Assembly (NCBI GenBank): GCA_031548675.1
Contig: JAVBQU010000094.1
Location: 1-6,172 of the forward strand
DNA: 6,172 bases
Reading direction: 5' to 3'
From: JAVBQU01 sp031548675
GTDB lineage: Bacteria > Bacteroidota > Bacteroidia > Bacteroidales > P3
In this document: positions 1 through 6,141 of the stretch, piece after piece
Layout: each line of letters starts with the position of its first letter
How positions within the stretch are numbered: the stretch's first letter is position 1
Made by a program: the position numbers and the translations under genes
Notes under the pieces: model-generated
Told to the model about the DNA's origin: nothing
What the model saw: only the letters and a program-made list of their open reading frames with translations
Databases searched by the model: none

Positions 1-1
1 T

Positions 2-271
2 GGAATTATTAATACCCATGAAAAAAAAATGACCAAATGCCTTAATGAGAACTTAACCATTGCTCCCAATGCAAATCAAAACTATATAATTAATTTTTCA
101 GGATACGACTTATCCTATAAGGATAAAGTTACAAGGAAAAATTTATTTATTCCATATACACAAGCTATGTATGTTTGGTTTAACTATTTCAAATACCAAG
201 TTAATGGAAATACATATTACTGGAAATATTTTAATAAAGACACAGGAGAATACTTGAAAATTGAAAAATAA
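2..271 (+). CDS. C-terminal end of an unrecognised protein, cut by the left edge
   Basis: The frame is open from the first bases of the window to a TAA at 269-271, giving 89 residues. An ATG at 29 could be read as a start of an 80-residue protein. However, the frame stays open upstream of it and no ribosome-binding site is visible, so I read this as the tail of a longer gene. The visible part is rich in Tyr, Asn, Lys and Phe. It contains an aromatic stretch (YVWFNYFKYQ, then YYWKYF) and ends in EYLKIEK. There is no signal peptide, membrane segment or catalytic motif that I recognise, so no function is proposed. An uninterrupted frame of this length in AT-rich DNA, with plausible protein composition, argues that it is coding. 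It lies on the same strand as fabG but is separated by 124 bases containing a promoter-like box, so the two are probably transcribed separately. Confidence 0.5.
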   Translation, partial: GIINTHEKKMTKCLNENLTIAPNANQNYIINFSGYDLSYKDKVTRKNLFIPYTQAMYVWFNYFKYQVNGNTYYWKYFNKDTGEYLKIEK

Positions 272-357
272 AAATACAATGCAGCAATGTACATTTGAAA
301 ATATTTCTACAAATTTCTCTAACTTAAAATATCACAGGTTCTAACAAAAAAAATCAC

Positions 358-365
358 TAAATTTG
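358..365 (+). promoter_or_regulatory. Putative Bacteroidota -7 promoter box for fabG
   Basis: TAAATTTG matches the Bacteroidota housekeeping sigma -7 consensus TAnnTTTG at every defined position. It lies 30 bases before the fabG ATG, which would give a 5' leader of roughly 20-25 bases. The matching -33 element is poor: only CAGGTT around 335-340, with no clean TTTG. The box also overlaps the alternative TTG start at 363, which argues against that start being used. Confidence 0.5.
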
Positions 366-395
366 CATTTTAATTTTTTAATCAAAAACAAAATT

Positions 396-1142
396 ATGGG
401 TTTATTATCAGGAAAAACTGCACTTATTACAGGTGCTTCGCGCGGAATAGGAAAAGCAATTGCTATGAAATATGCCAAAGAGGGTTGTAATATTGCCTTT
501 ACAGATTTGGCTTGCGACGAAAATATGAATAATACGGTTGCCGAATTGCAAGCATTGGGTGTTAAAGCTCAAGGCTATGCTTCAAATGCTGCTTCTTTCG
601 ACGATACTCATGCTGTTGTAGAAAAAATTATAGCTGACTTCGGCAGAATTGATATATTGGTAAATAATGCAGGTATTACCCGCGACGGATTAATGATGCG
701 GATGACCGAACAACAATGGGATATGGTTATTAATGTGAACTTAAAATCGGCATTTAATTTTATTCATGCCGTTACCCCTGTTATGATGCGTCAAAAATCG
801 GGCAGCATTATCAATATGAGTTCTGTTGTAGGCGTATCGGGCAATGCCGGACAAGCCAACTATTCTGCTTCTAAAGCTGGTATGATCGGCTTGGCACAAT
901 CTATGGCAAAAGAATTAGGTTCTCGCGGAATTCGTGCCAATGCTGTAGCTCCGGGTTTCATTATCACCGAAATGACCCATCAGCTTTCTGAGGAAGTAAA
1001 AAAAGCATGGGCTGACACGATTCCTTTGAAACGTGGAGGAACTCCCGAAGATGTGGCTGATGTATGTACATTCTTGGCATCAGATTTATCATCTTATGTT
1101 ACCGGACAAACCATTCATGTTTGCGGTGGTATGAATATCTAA
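396..1142 (+). CDS. fabG: 3-oxoacyl-[acyl-carrier-protein] reductase FabG
   Basis: This gene encodes a 248-residue short-chain dehydrogenase/reductase, the usual FabG length. FabG performs the NADPH-dependent reduction of 3-oxoacyl-ACP to 3-hydroxyacyl-ACP in cytosolic type II fatty-acid synthesis. The Rossmann cofactor loop TGASRGIG is at residues 12-19 and the NNAG motif at 90-93. The catalytic tetrad is complete: Asn115, Ser143, Tyr156 and Lys160 (YSASK). The PG motif after the catalytic helix (VAPGFI, around 185-189) and the C-terminal YVTGQTIHVCGGMNI are FabG-like. I chose the ATG at 396 because MGLLSGKTALITG aligns with the family start. A TTG at 363 would add 11 atypical residues and sits inside the promoter box. 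A terminator follows the gene, so it may be monocistronic. Other SDR enzymes share the fold, but the tail and length favour FabG. Confidence 0.93.
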   Translation: MGLLSGKTALITGASRGIGKAIAMKYAKEGCNIAFTDLACDENMNNTVAELQALGVKAQGYASNAASFDDTHAVVEKIIADFGRIDILVNNAGITRDGLMMRMTEQQWDMVINVNLKSAFNFIHAVTPVMMRQKSGSIINMSSVVGVSGNAGQANYSASKAGMIGLAQSMAKELGSRGIRANAVAPGFIITEMTHQLSEEVKKAWADTIPLKRGGTPEDVADVCTFLASDLSSYVTGQTIHVCGGMNI

Positions 1143-1166
1143 GATAAAAACATTCTATAGTATTCC

Positions 1167-1209
1167 AAAAGGTGTAAATCTGCATTTAGAATGTATATTT
1201 ACACCTTTT
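1167..1209 (+). terminator. Intrinsic terminator after fabG, with a possible alternative pairing
   Basis: AAAAGGTGTAAAT at 1167-1179 pairs perfectly over 13 bp with ATTTACACCTTTT at 1197-1209. Inside it, TGCATT (1181-1186) pairs with AATGTA (1190-1195), including one G-T pair, around a TAG loop. The result is a nearly continuous hairpin of about 19 pairs. It begins 24 bases after the fabG stop, and its 3' arm runs into a T-rich stretch (CTTTTCGTTTTG). The 5' arm starts with A residues, so it could also work in the reverse direction, although no opposing gene is visible here. It should isolate fabG from cysS. Confidence 0.8.
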
Positions 1210-1275
1210 CGTTTTGATGTTTGAAAAAATATTTACAAAATCATCCATTAATAACCCTTATAATCTTATCTAGCA

Positions 1276-2739
1276 ATGGAAAATAAATTATTTATATACA
1301 ATACTTGAGCCAGAACCACAGAAGAGGTTCAACCTTTGAATATGCCTCATGTAGGTATGTATGTTTGCGGTCCTACCGTGTATGGCGACCCACATTTGGG
1401 ACACGCCCGTCCGGGCATTACTTTTGATTTGGTGTTCCGTTACCTCAAGCATTTAGGTTACAAGGTCCGCTATGTCCGTAATATTACCGATGTAGGCCAT
1501 TTGGAAAACGACGCCGATTCGGGCGAAGATAAAATTGCCAAAAAAGCCCGTTTAGAGCAAATAGAGCCTATGGAAGTGGCTCAATATTACATCGACCGTT
1601 ACCAAAAATTTATGGATTTGCTCAATGTACTGCGTCCGAGCATAGAGCCAAGGGCTAGCGGTCATATTATGGAACAGATTGATATTGTAAAAGAAATATT
1701 GGATGCCGGATATGCTTATGTATCTGAAGGCTCAGTTTATTTTGATGTTAAAAAATATTCAGAGTCAAACCATTATGGAATACTGTCGGGCAGGGTACTG
1801 GAAGATCTTTTGGCAACTACCCGTCAATTGGACGGACAGGAAGAAAAACGTAACAGCGTTGATTTTGCCTTATGGAAAAAAGCATCTCCGGAACATATCA
1901 TGCGGTGGGATTCTCCTTGGAGCGTAGGTTTTCCGGGCTGGCATATTGAATGTACTGCCATGAGTACAAAATATTTAGGCGAACAGTTTGATATTCACGG
2001 TGGAGGTATGGATTTACTTTTCCCGCATCACGAATCGGAAGTAGCCCAAGCTATGGCTTCGCATGGAACCCAACCTGCCAAGTATTGGATACATAACAAT
2101 ATGATTACCATCAACGGGCAAAAAATGGGTAAATCGCTGGGAAACTTTATTACTCTGGAAGAATTCTTTACGGGCAATAATGTAAACTTGGAAAAAGCAT
2201 ATTCTCCGATGACTATACGCTTTTTTATCCTGCAAGCTCATTACCGCGGCACACTCGATTTTTCGAATGAAGCTTTGCAAGCCGCCGAAAAGGGTTTGAA
2301 ACGCTTATTGGAAGCCCTAAAAACATTAGAGAAAATTAATCCTTCGGCTGTGTCATCTGTAAATACTACAGAAATTGAAAATCAATGCTATGATGCTATG
2401 AACGATGATTTTAATAGCCCGATGGTTATAGCCCAGCTTTTTGATGCAACCCGGATTATTAATTCTGCAAACGACGGCAAGGAAACCTTAACTGCTGAGG
2501 ATATTATATGCCTGAAAAGAATCTTTGCTACTTTTTTAATAGATATTTTGGGCATTGAGGATGAACAGAGCGGAAATCAATTGCAACTCATAAACGAGCT
2601 GATGCAGATGATACTAGATGTCCGCCAGATAGCTAAAGATAATAAAGACTATGCCACTTCGGATAAAATACGGAATGCTCTTACTGCTTTGAATATAGTG
2701 GTAAAAGATTCGAAAGACGGGGCTACTTGGAGTTTTTAA
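1276..2739 (+). CDS. cysS: Cysteinyl-tRNA synthetase with an in-frame TGA at codon 11
   Basis: CysRS, a class I synthetase, attaches cysteine to tRNA-Cys in the cytosol. Read from the ATG at 1276, the gene has 487 codons before the stop, about the usual length. It begins MENKLFIYNT, then TGA, then ARTTEEVQPLNMPHVG, so both sides of the stop match the normal N-terminal strand. Numbered from this ATG, the zinc ligands are Cys31 (YVCG), Cys226 (WHIEC), His251 and Glu255 (FPHHESE). The class I signatures are HLGH at 40-43 and KMGKS at 283-287. The anticodon-binding C-terminal helices are complete. There is no frameshift or second stop. Strict translation without readthrough could only begin near TTG 1336 or ATG 1342, losing about 20 residues including the first beta strand. 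A weak -7-like box (GATGTTTG, 1216-1223) precedes it. Identity is certain; whether this copy is functional is open. Confidence 0.9.
1306..1308 (+). other. In-frame TGA codon within cysS
   Basis: Codon 11 of cysS is TGA, flanked by ACT before and GCC after. The amino acids on both sides continue the family alignment in the same frame (FIYNT, then ARTTEE), so this is a substitution-type stop and not an indel. As I recall them, bacterial homologues carry Leu here (E. coli IFNTLTR). One T-to-G change from TTA would produce TGA. No other annotated gene in the window contains an internal stop, and the codons for Trp are TGG, so a genome-wide reassignment of TGA is unlikely. Confidence 0.85.
1320..1338 (+). 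promoter_or_regulatory. Possible internal initiation site downstream of the cysS TGA
   Basis: AGAAGAGG at 1320-1327 is a purine-rich, Shine-Dalgarno-like stretch. GAGG at its end lies 8 bases before a TTG at 1336, with an in-frame ATG at 1342. It could allow ribosomes to start after the TGA and make a CysRS lacking about 20-22 N-terminal residues. The bases also encode the conserved-looking TTEEVQPL, so the resemblance may be coincidental. Bacteroidota depend little on Shine-Dalgarno pairing, which weakens the case further. Confidence 0.25.
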
Positions 2740-2812
2740 AATAGCTGAAATGCATCTCTAAAATCCTTATTTCTACATCCCATTATAAAAGTACTCAAAA
2801 CTCATTTTGAAA

Positions 2813-5146
2813 ATGTTGAAAAAATCTATACTCTTTGTCTTCCTTGCATTTTTGTTTCAAAGCATATTTGCCCAAACTAAAATTACGGGAAATGATTTTA
2901 CATTAACTTTAGATAAAGGTAAAATTACCGGAATTATTGATATTCGCAATAATCAGAATTATGTAAATGAACCTGCTTACTTGCTTTCAATAGCTGTAAA
3001 AAACGAAAGGTTATATCCGCAAAGTATGCAGGTATCTGATAATATCATTACGCTTGTTTTCCCTAAAAATATCAAAGTAAAAATCAGGTATCTAAATAAG
3101 CCATCGCATATTACTTTTGAAGTAGAGGATGTGCAACCCAAAAATGTGGTAACGGGAGTGATATGGAATATCAACACCACCATATCGGAAACCATAGGCG
3201 AATGTGTGGGCGTAGTCCGCAATCAGGATTTTGCCATAGGCATTCAGGCTCTAAATGCAAAAACTACCGGAGGTATTTATCAAAACGATGATGGTTTTAC
3301 GGGAGAGAGAGGCAATACAGCCGTAAAAACCGAAACCGGAAGCCGGTTGGAAGCTTTCAGCCTCGACCGCTCTGTGGAACGAAAGTTAAATGTTTGGAAT
3401 GAATACGGCGTGCATTTCCCTAATATGCCTGTTCCTCCTATTAAAGGGGAAACTACTGTAGGTTCTAAAATTGCGGTTTTTGGCTGTCCGCCTGCAAAAG
3501 CTTTGAATTGTATCGGAGAGATTGAAGCTGCAGAGGGTCTGCCTCATATTATGTTGAATGGAAAATGGATAAAAAAATCATTAGAGGTACGGATTCCGTA
3601 TATGATAACAGGGTTTAACGAAGAAAATTTTGACGAATTGCTTTCGTGGGCAGAAGCAGGAGGATTTTCGGGAATTTATCAGGATCATCCTTTTGAAACA
3701 TGGGGGCATTTCAAGCTTTCTTCTAAAGCTTTTCCTAACGGAAGGGCTGGTTTTAAGCAATGTGCGGATAAAGCTCATGCCAAAGGCTTGCGAATCGGTG
3801 CTCATACGCTTACTACTTTTCTTACGCCCAACGATGCTTTCATAACACCTGTACCCGACAGGCGTTTGGCTGTTACGGGAAGTTCGGTATTGAAAGCTAA
3901 TATTGATGAAAAAATTACGGATATACGAGTGGAAGACACTACCTACTTTGCTCCGATGCAATATAATGCATTGAAAACAGTAAGAATTGGGGATGAACTG
4001 ATTCAATATAGTTCGGTTTCTGCTTCTCAGCCTTTCAAGCTATTGAATTGTACACGCGGAGCTTTTGGAACAAAAGCCACGCCTCATACGCAAGGGGAAA
4101 CAGTTTCTAAATTGCTGGATTATCCTTACGAAGTCTTCTTTCCGAATTTTGATATGCAGCATGATGTTGCATCTAATCTGGCAGCATTCTTAAATGAAAC
4201 AGGTGTAGATCATATCGATTTCGATGGGCATGAAGGCTGCTACGCTACCGGACAAGGTGAATATGGAATGGAGCAATATGTTTTGGATGTGATGTCGCAA
4301 ACCAAGCATTTTGTATTTAACGGTTCGAGCCGTGCGAAGCATTTCTATTGGCATTCGGCAAGTTATTTGAATTGGGGGGAACCTTGGTATGGTGGTTTCC
4401 GCGAAAGCCAAAACGATTACCGTATTAATAACCAAGCCTACTACGAGCGTAATTATCTGCCTAATATGTTGGGGTGGTTTTTGCTTACTCCGACTACTTC
4501 TGTAGATGATATTAACTGGATGATGGCTCGGGCAGCGGGTTATAATGCAGGGTTTGCTTTTGTAACCCGTTTGGATGCCATCAAAATGAATCCTAACAGC
4601 CCAGAACTTTTTGCCTTGGTAAAATTATGGAGTTCGGCAATTCAGAACCAAATATTTACTGATGAACAACGGACTGCATTAAAAAATGTAAATAATGAAT
4701 TTCATTTGGAAAAGGTAAATAATCAATATCATTTGTATCCTTTTACCAAGTATGATTTTGAGCATGCATTTAAACGTCTGCAACCGGGCGAACCTACTTT
4801 TTCTCTTTTCAATTTTAATAATAAGGAAAAGGAACAGGCTTTCAAAATGACCATTTACATAAGCGGAGAGAAAGGAAATACGGTAGAAAATATCAGTCTG
4901 GATTTAGATAATAAGAACATTATTACACTGCCCGAAGCTTACCCTTCTGGAACTACCTTGCTTTTCAGCAATCAAAAACTCAAAGTGTATAACAATAAAG
5001 GGGCTTTGGTTGCGGAAAAGGATATGCCGAATTTACCAAAAACTTTAACTACAGAGCAGCATACACTAAAATCAAATGCTAAATTTTCGGAAGAGGATAT
5101 GAGGTTGAAAATTAGTGTTAAGGTTATGGGCAAGGAATTAAAATAG
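2813..5146 (+). CDS. Exported putative glycoside-hydrolase-like protein, family unassigned
   Basis: This gene encodes 777 residues. The ATG at 2813 gives a clean Sec signal peptide (MLKKS, then a hydrophobic core from Ile6 to Phe19, with likely cleavage after Ala20, IFA|QT). There is no lipobox Cys, so a periplasmic or secreted protein is expected. An N-terminal beta-rich region (about 21-245) precedes what looks like a TIM barrel (about 255-620). Conserved-looking blocks in the barrel are YQDHPFETWGHF (289-300), GAHTLTTFLTPND (329-341), DFDGHEG (469-475) and WGEPWYGGFRES (521-532). Residues 364-434 look like an inserted beta module. A C-terminal beta-sandwich-like region runs from about 640. 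Asp469, Asp471, Glu474 and Glu523 are the candidate catalytic acids. I recognise the general style of a carbohydrate-active enzyme but not a numbered family or substrate. It starts 73 bases after cysS with no terminator between, so it may be co-transcribed. No polysaccharide-utilisation partners are present. A TTG at 2807 would add only two residues. Confidence 0.75.
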   Translation: MLKKSILFVFLAFLFQSIFAQTKITGNDFTLTLDKGKITGIIDIRNNQNYVNEPAYLLSIAVKNERLYPQSMQVSDNIITLVFPKNIKVKIRYLNKPSHITFEVEDVQPKNVVTGVIWNINTTISETIGECVGVVRNQDFAIGIQALNAKTTGGIYQNDDGFTGERGNTAVKTETGSRLEAFSLDRSVERKLNVWNEYGVHFPNMPVPPIKGETTVGSKIAVFGCPPAKALNCIGEIEAAEGLPHIMLNGKWIKKSLEVRIPYMITGFNEENFDELLSWAEAGGFSGIYQDHPFETWGHFKLSSKAFPNGRAGFKQCADKAHAKGLRIGAHTLTTFLTPNDAFITPVPDRRLAVTGSSVLKANIDEKITDIRVEDTTYFAPMQYNALKTVRIGDELIQYSSVSASQPFKLLNCTRGAFGTKATPHTQGETVSKLLDYPYEVFFPNFDMQHDVASNLAAFLNETGVDHIDFDGHEGCYATGQGEYGMEQYVLDVMSQTKHFVFNGSSRAKHFYWHSASYLNWGEPWYGGFRESQNDYRINNQAYYERNYLPNMLGWFLLTPTTSVDDINWMMARAAGYNAGFAFVTRLDAIKMNPNSPELFALVKLWSSAIQNQIFTDEQRTALKNVNNEFHLEKVNNQYHLYPFTKYDFEHAFKRLQPGEPTFSLFNFNNKEKEQAFKMTIYISGEKGNTVENISLDLDNKNIITLPEAYPSGTTLLFSNQKLKVYNNKGALVAEKDMPNLPKTLTTEQHTLKSNAKFSEEDMRLKISVKVMGKELK

Positions 5147-5151
5147 CTTTT

Positions 5152-5685
5152 CTAATAACTATTATAGCTTACAATTTCTGTCTGCGGTTTTCTGACTTTT
5201 TCACGCAAAGGAGAATCTGCATAGCCTAATGTTATTAGTAAAGGAAGGCGTTTCGATTTCGGAATTTTGAGTAATTGTTTTACCTTCTTTTCGTTAAACC
5301 AGCCTATCATGCAGGTACTTAATCCTAATTCTGTAGCTTGTAAACAAAAATGCTCGGCAGCAATGCCTATATCCATCAGGGTATATTCTTTATCTTTAAT
5401 TACAGAGCCTATTTTAGATGTGAAATTGGGTTTTTCTAATGCCACTACGACTATAACAGGGGCTTCTACCGCAAATTTGTTCATCCCCATACTTGCAGCA
5501 CTCTCTGCAACTTGATTTTTAAGTTCTACATCATTTACAATTATAAATTTCCAAGGCTGGGCATTGCAAGCCGAAGGGGCTAAACGGACAGCTTCTATAC
5601 ATTGCTGTATTTTTTCTTGAGAAACAGCTTCTGAAGTATATTTTCTTTGGCTTTGGCGATTCAAAATTAGTTCTGTAAATGTCAT
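5152..5685 (-). CDS. Nitroreductase-family FMN oxidoreductase
   Basis: This gene encodes a compact 177-residue member of the nitroreductase family, FMN-dependent NAD(P)H oxidoreductases that usually act as dimers in the cytosol. FMN-phosphate-binding residues appear at the N terminus as RQSQRKY (Arg10, Ser12, Arg14). The APSACNAQPWKFIIV block (36-50) carries the family Pro-Ser-x-x-Asn-x-Gln-Pro-Trp pattern. DIGIA (105-109), the glycine-containing GLSTCMIGWF (121-130) and the terminal LGYAD (153-157) also fit. The ATG at 5685 begins MTFTELI and lies 16 bases after a strong -7 box. An upstream ATG at 5730 would add 15 residues (MFFQPIFISLHKNRN), but that reading runs through the promoter, so I reject it. 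The gene converges on the putative hydrolase with 5 bases between stops. The physiological substrate cannot be read from sequence; members reduce nitro compounds, quinones or flavins. Confidence 0.9.
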   Translation of the reverse strand: MTFTELILNRQSQRKYTSEAVSQEKIQQCIEAVRLAPSACNAQPWKFIIVNDVELKNQVAESAASMGMNKFAVEAPVIVVVALEKPNFTSKIGSVIKDKEYTLMDIGIAAEHFCLQATELGLSTCMIGWFNEKKVKQLLKIPKSKRLPLLITLGYADSPLREKVRKPQTEIVSYNSY

Positions 5686-5700
5686 ATTTCTGTTTTTGTG

Positions 5701-5730
5701 CAAAGATATAAATATAGGCTGAAAAAACAA
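5701..5730 (-). promoter_or_regulatory. Bacteroidota-type promoter for the nitroreductase gene
   Basis: Read on the minus strand, TATCTTTG (5708 down to 5701) matches the -7 consensus TAnnTTTG exactly. TTG at 5730-5728, followed by a T run, lies 19 bases upstream and fits the -33 element at a normal spacing. The start codon at 5685 would follow a leader of only about 5-10 bases. The position supports the ATG at 5685 over the one at 5730. Confidence 0.6.
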
Positions 5731-5811
5731 TATAGAGGATGTAAGTGATGAATTACAAATGTTTTTTATTTTATAAATAAAGGCAGAAAAGCATAAATAG
5801 GCATAGATGAG

Positions 5812-5931
5812 TTAGCAGCACGTTAGCATCATTTGTAGAGATAAGAAATAAATATCATGCTGTTTTTCAATTAGATTACACTTTTTTCTCTTTAAGGTGC
5901 GGCCATACTTCATTTTTGCTGTCATTTTCAT
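5812..5931 (-). CDS. Possible small ORF of 39 codons, doubtful
   Basis: Read on the minus strand, this frame starts MKMTAKMKYGRTLKRKK and ends LTCC before a TAA at 5812-5814. It is short and basic in its first half, with Cys18 and a terminal Cys-Cys pair. I do not recognise it. The only reason to list it is position: a perfect TAACTTTG -7-like box lies just upstream at 5936-5943, and a second copy lies 40 bases further up. If the nearer box is used, transcription would begin almost at the ATG, so the internal ATG at 5925 or the farther box would be needed. A frame this short can easily occur by chance in AT-rich DNA. Confidence 0.2.
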   Translation of the reverse strand: MKMTAKMKYGRTLKRKKCNLIEKQHDIYFLSLQMMLTCC

Positions 5932-5935
5932 ATTA

Positions 5936-5943
5936 CAAAGTTA
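5936..5943 (-). promoter_or_regulatory. Possible -7 promoter box (proximal copy)
   Basis: On the minus strand this reads TAACTTTG, an exact match to TAnnTTTG. I found no clear TTG or TTTG at 19-21 bases upstream, so the -33 half is missing. It lies immediately before the doubtful small ORF. Confidence 0.3.
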
Positions 5944-5975
5944 AAATGTTTATACATCTTAACCACTTCTGCCGG

Positions 5976-5983
5976 CAAAGTTA
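5976..5983 (-). promoter_or_regulatory. Possible -7 promoter box (distal copy)
   Basis: This is an identical TAACTTTG on the minus strand, exactly 40 bases from the proximal copy. No convincing -33 element accompanies it; the nearest upstream TTG (6018-6016) is about 32 bases away, which is too far. It would give the small ORF a leader of about 40 bases. Confidence 0.3.
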
Positions 5984-6049
5984 GGAACTCCACTTTTATA
6001 ATATTACTTTTTTTGCAACATTATTTCAGGACGAGGCATCTGTAGAATA

Positions 6050-6083
6050 AAACAGCGACTGACTAACACGTCAGTCGCTGTTT
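6050..6083 (-). terminator. Strong hairpin terminator, possibly bidirectional
   Basis: AAACAGCGACTGAC (6050-6063) pairs perfectly over 14 bp with GTCAGTCGCTGTTT (6070-6083) around the 6-base loop TAACAC. The stem is much richer in G and C than its surroundings. Read leftward, the stem ends in TTTTATTC, a reasonable U tract, which fits a minus-strand gene entering from the right edge. Read rightward it is followed by TTTGAGAATTTTTAT, so it may also work on the plus strand. No plus-strand gene lies close upstream, so I favour the minus orientation. Confidence 0.75.
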
Positions 6084-6095
6084 GAGAATTTTTAT

Positions 6096-6141
6096 ATAAT
6101 TGTATTTTAATCTGAAATCCTTTTTAGAACAATACAATTAT
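6096..6141. repeat. Long imperfect inverted repeat
   Basis: ATAATTGTATT (6096-6106) is the exact reverse complement of AATACAATTAT (6131-6141). Between them, TCTGAAA (6111-6117) pairs with TTTTAGA (6122-6128) with one G-T pair around a 4-base loop. The whole folds as an 11-bp stem, a small internal loop and a 7-bp stem. It is AT-rich and followed on the plus strand by TTTTC, so it could be a weak second terminator. I do not recognise it as an insertion-sequence end. Confidence 0.5.

Noticed and set aside
18..32. Tiny reading frame ATG followed by three AAA codons and TGA
   Set aside because: It is four codons long and overlaps the longer open frame from the left edge; no regulatory role can be supported.
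1276..1308. Reassignment of TGA to an amino acid across the genome
   Set aside because: The other complete genes in the window contain no internal TGA and use TGG for Trp. Their stops are TAA or TAG, which is too small a sample to argue for reassignment.
1306..1338. Selenocysteine insertion at the cysS TGA
   Set aside because: The expected residue is Leu, not Cys or Sec, and the 5-bp hairpin lacks the features of a bacterial selenocysteine element.
1703..1927. A 74-codon plus-strand frame within cysS
   Set aside because: It is an out-of-frame shadow of the CysRS frame, with no plausible protein features.
2014..2280. An 88-codon minus-strand frame opposite cysS
   Set aside because: It lies wholly over the most conserved CysRS region (zinc ligands and KMGKS), so it is a by-product of that sequence.
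3581..4006. A 141-codon open frame on the minus strand inside the putative hydrolase gene
   Set aside because: It is antisense to a strongly supported coding frame, is rich in Ser, Arg, Lys and Cys as shadow frames often are, and shows no family motif or promoter.
5811..5828. Short direct repeat GTTAGCA at 5811-5817 and 5822-5828
   Set aside because: Two 7-base copies 11 bases apart are too short and too few to be a CRISPR, an iteron array or an attachment site.
5731..6049. Remnant of an insertion sequence in the gap after the nitroreductase gene
   Set aside because: No transposase fragment, matched terminal inverted repeats or target duplication could be identified by eye.
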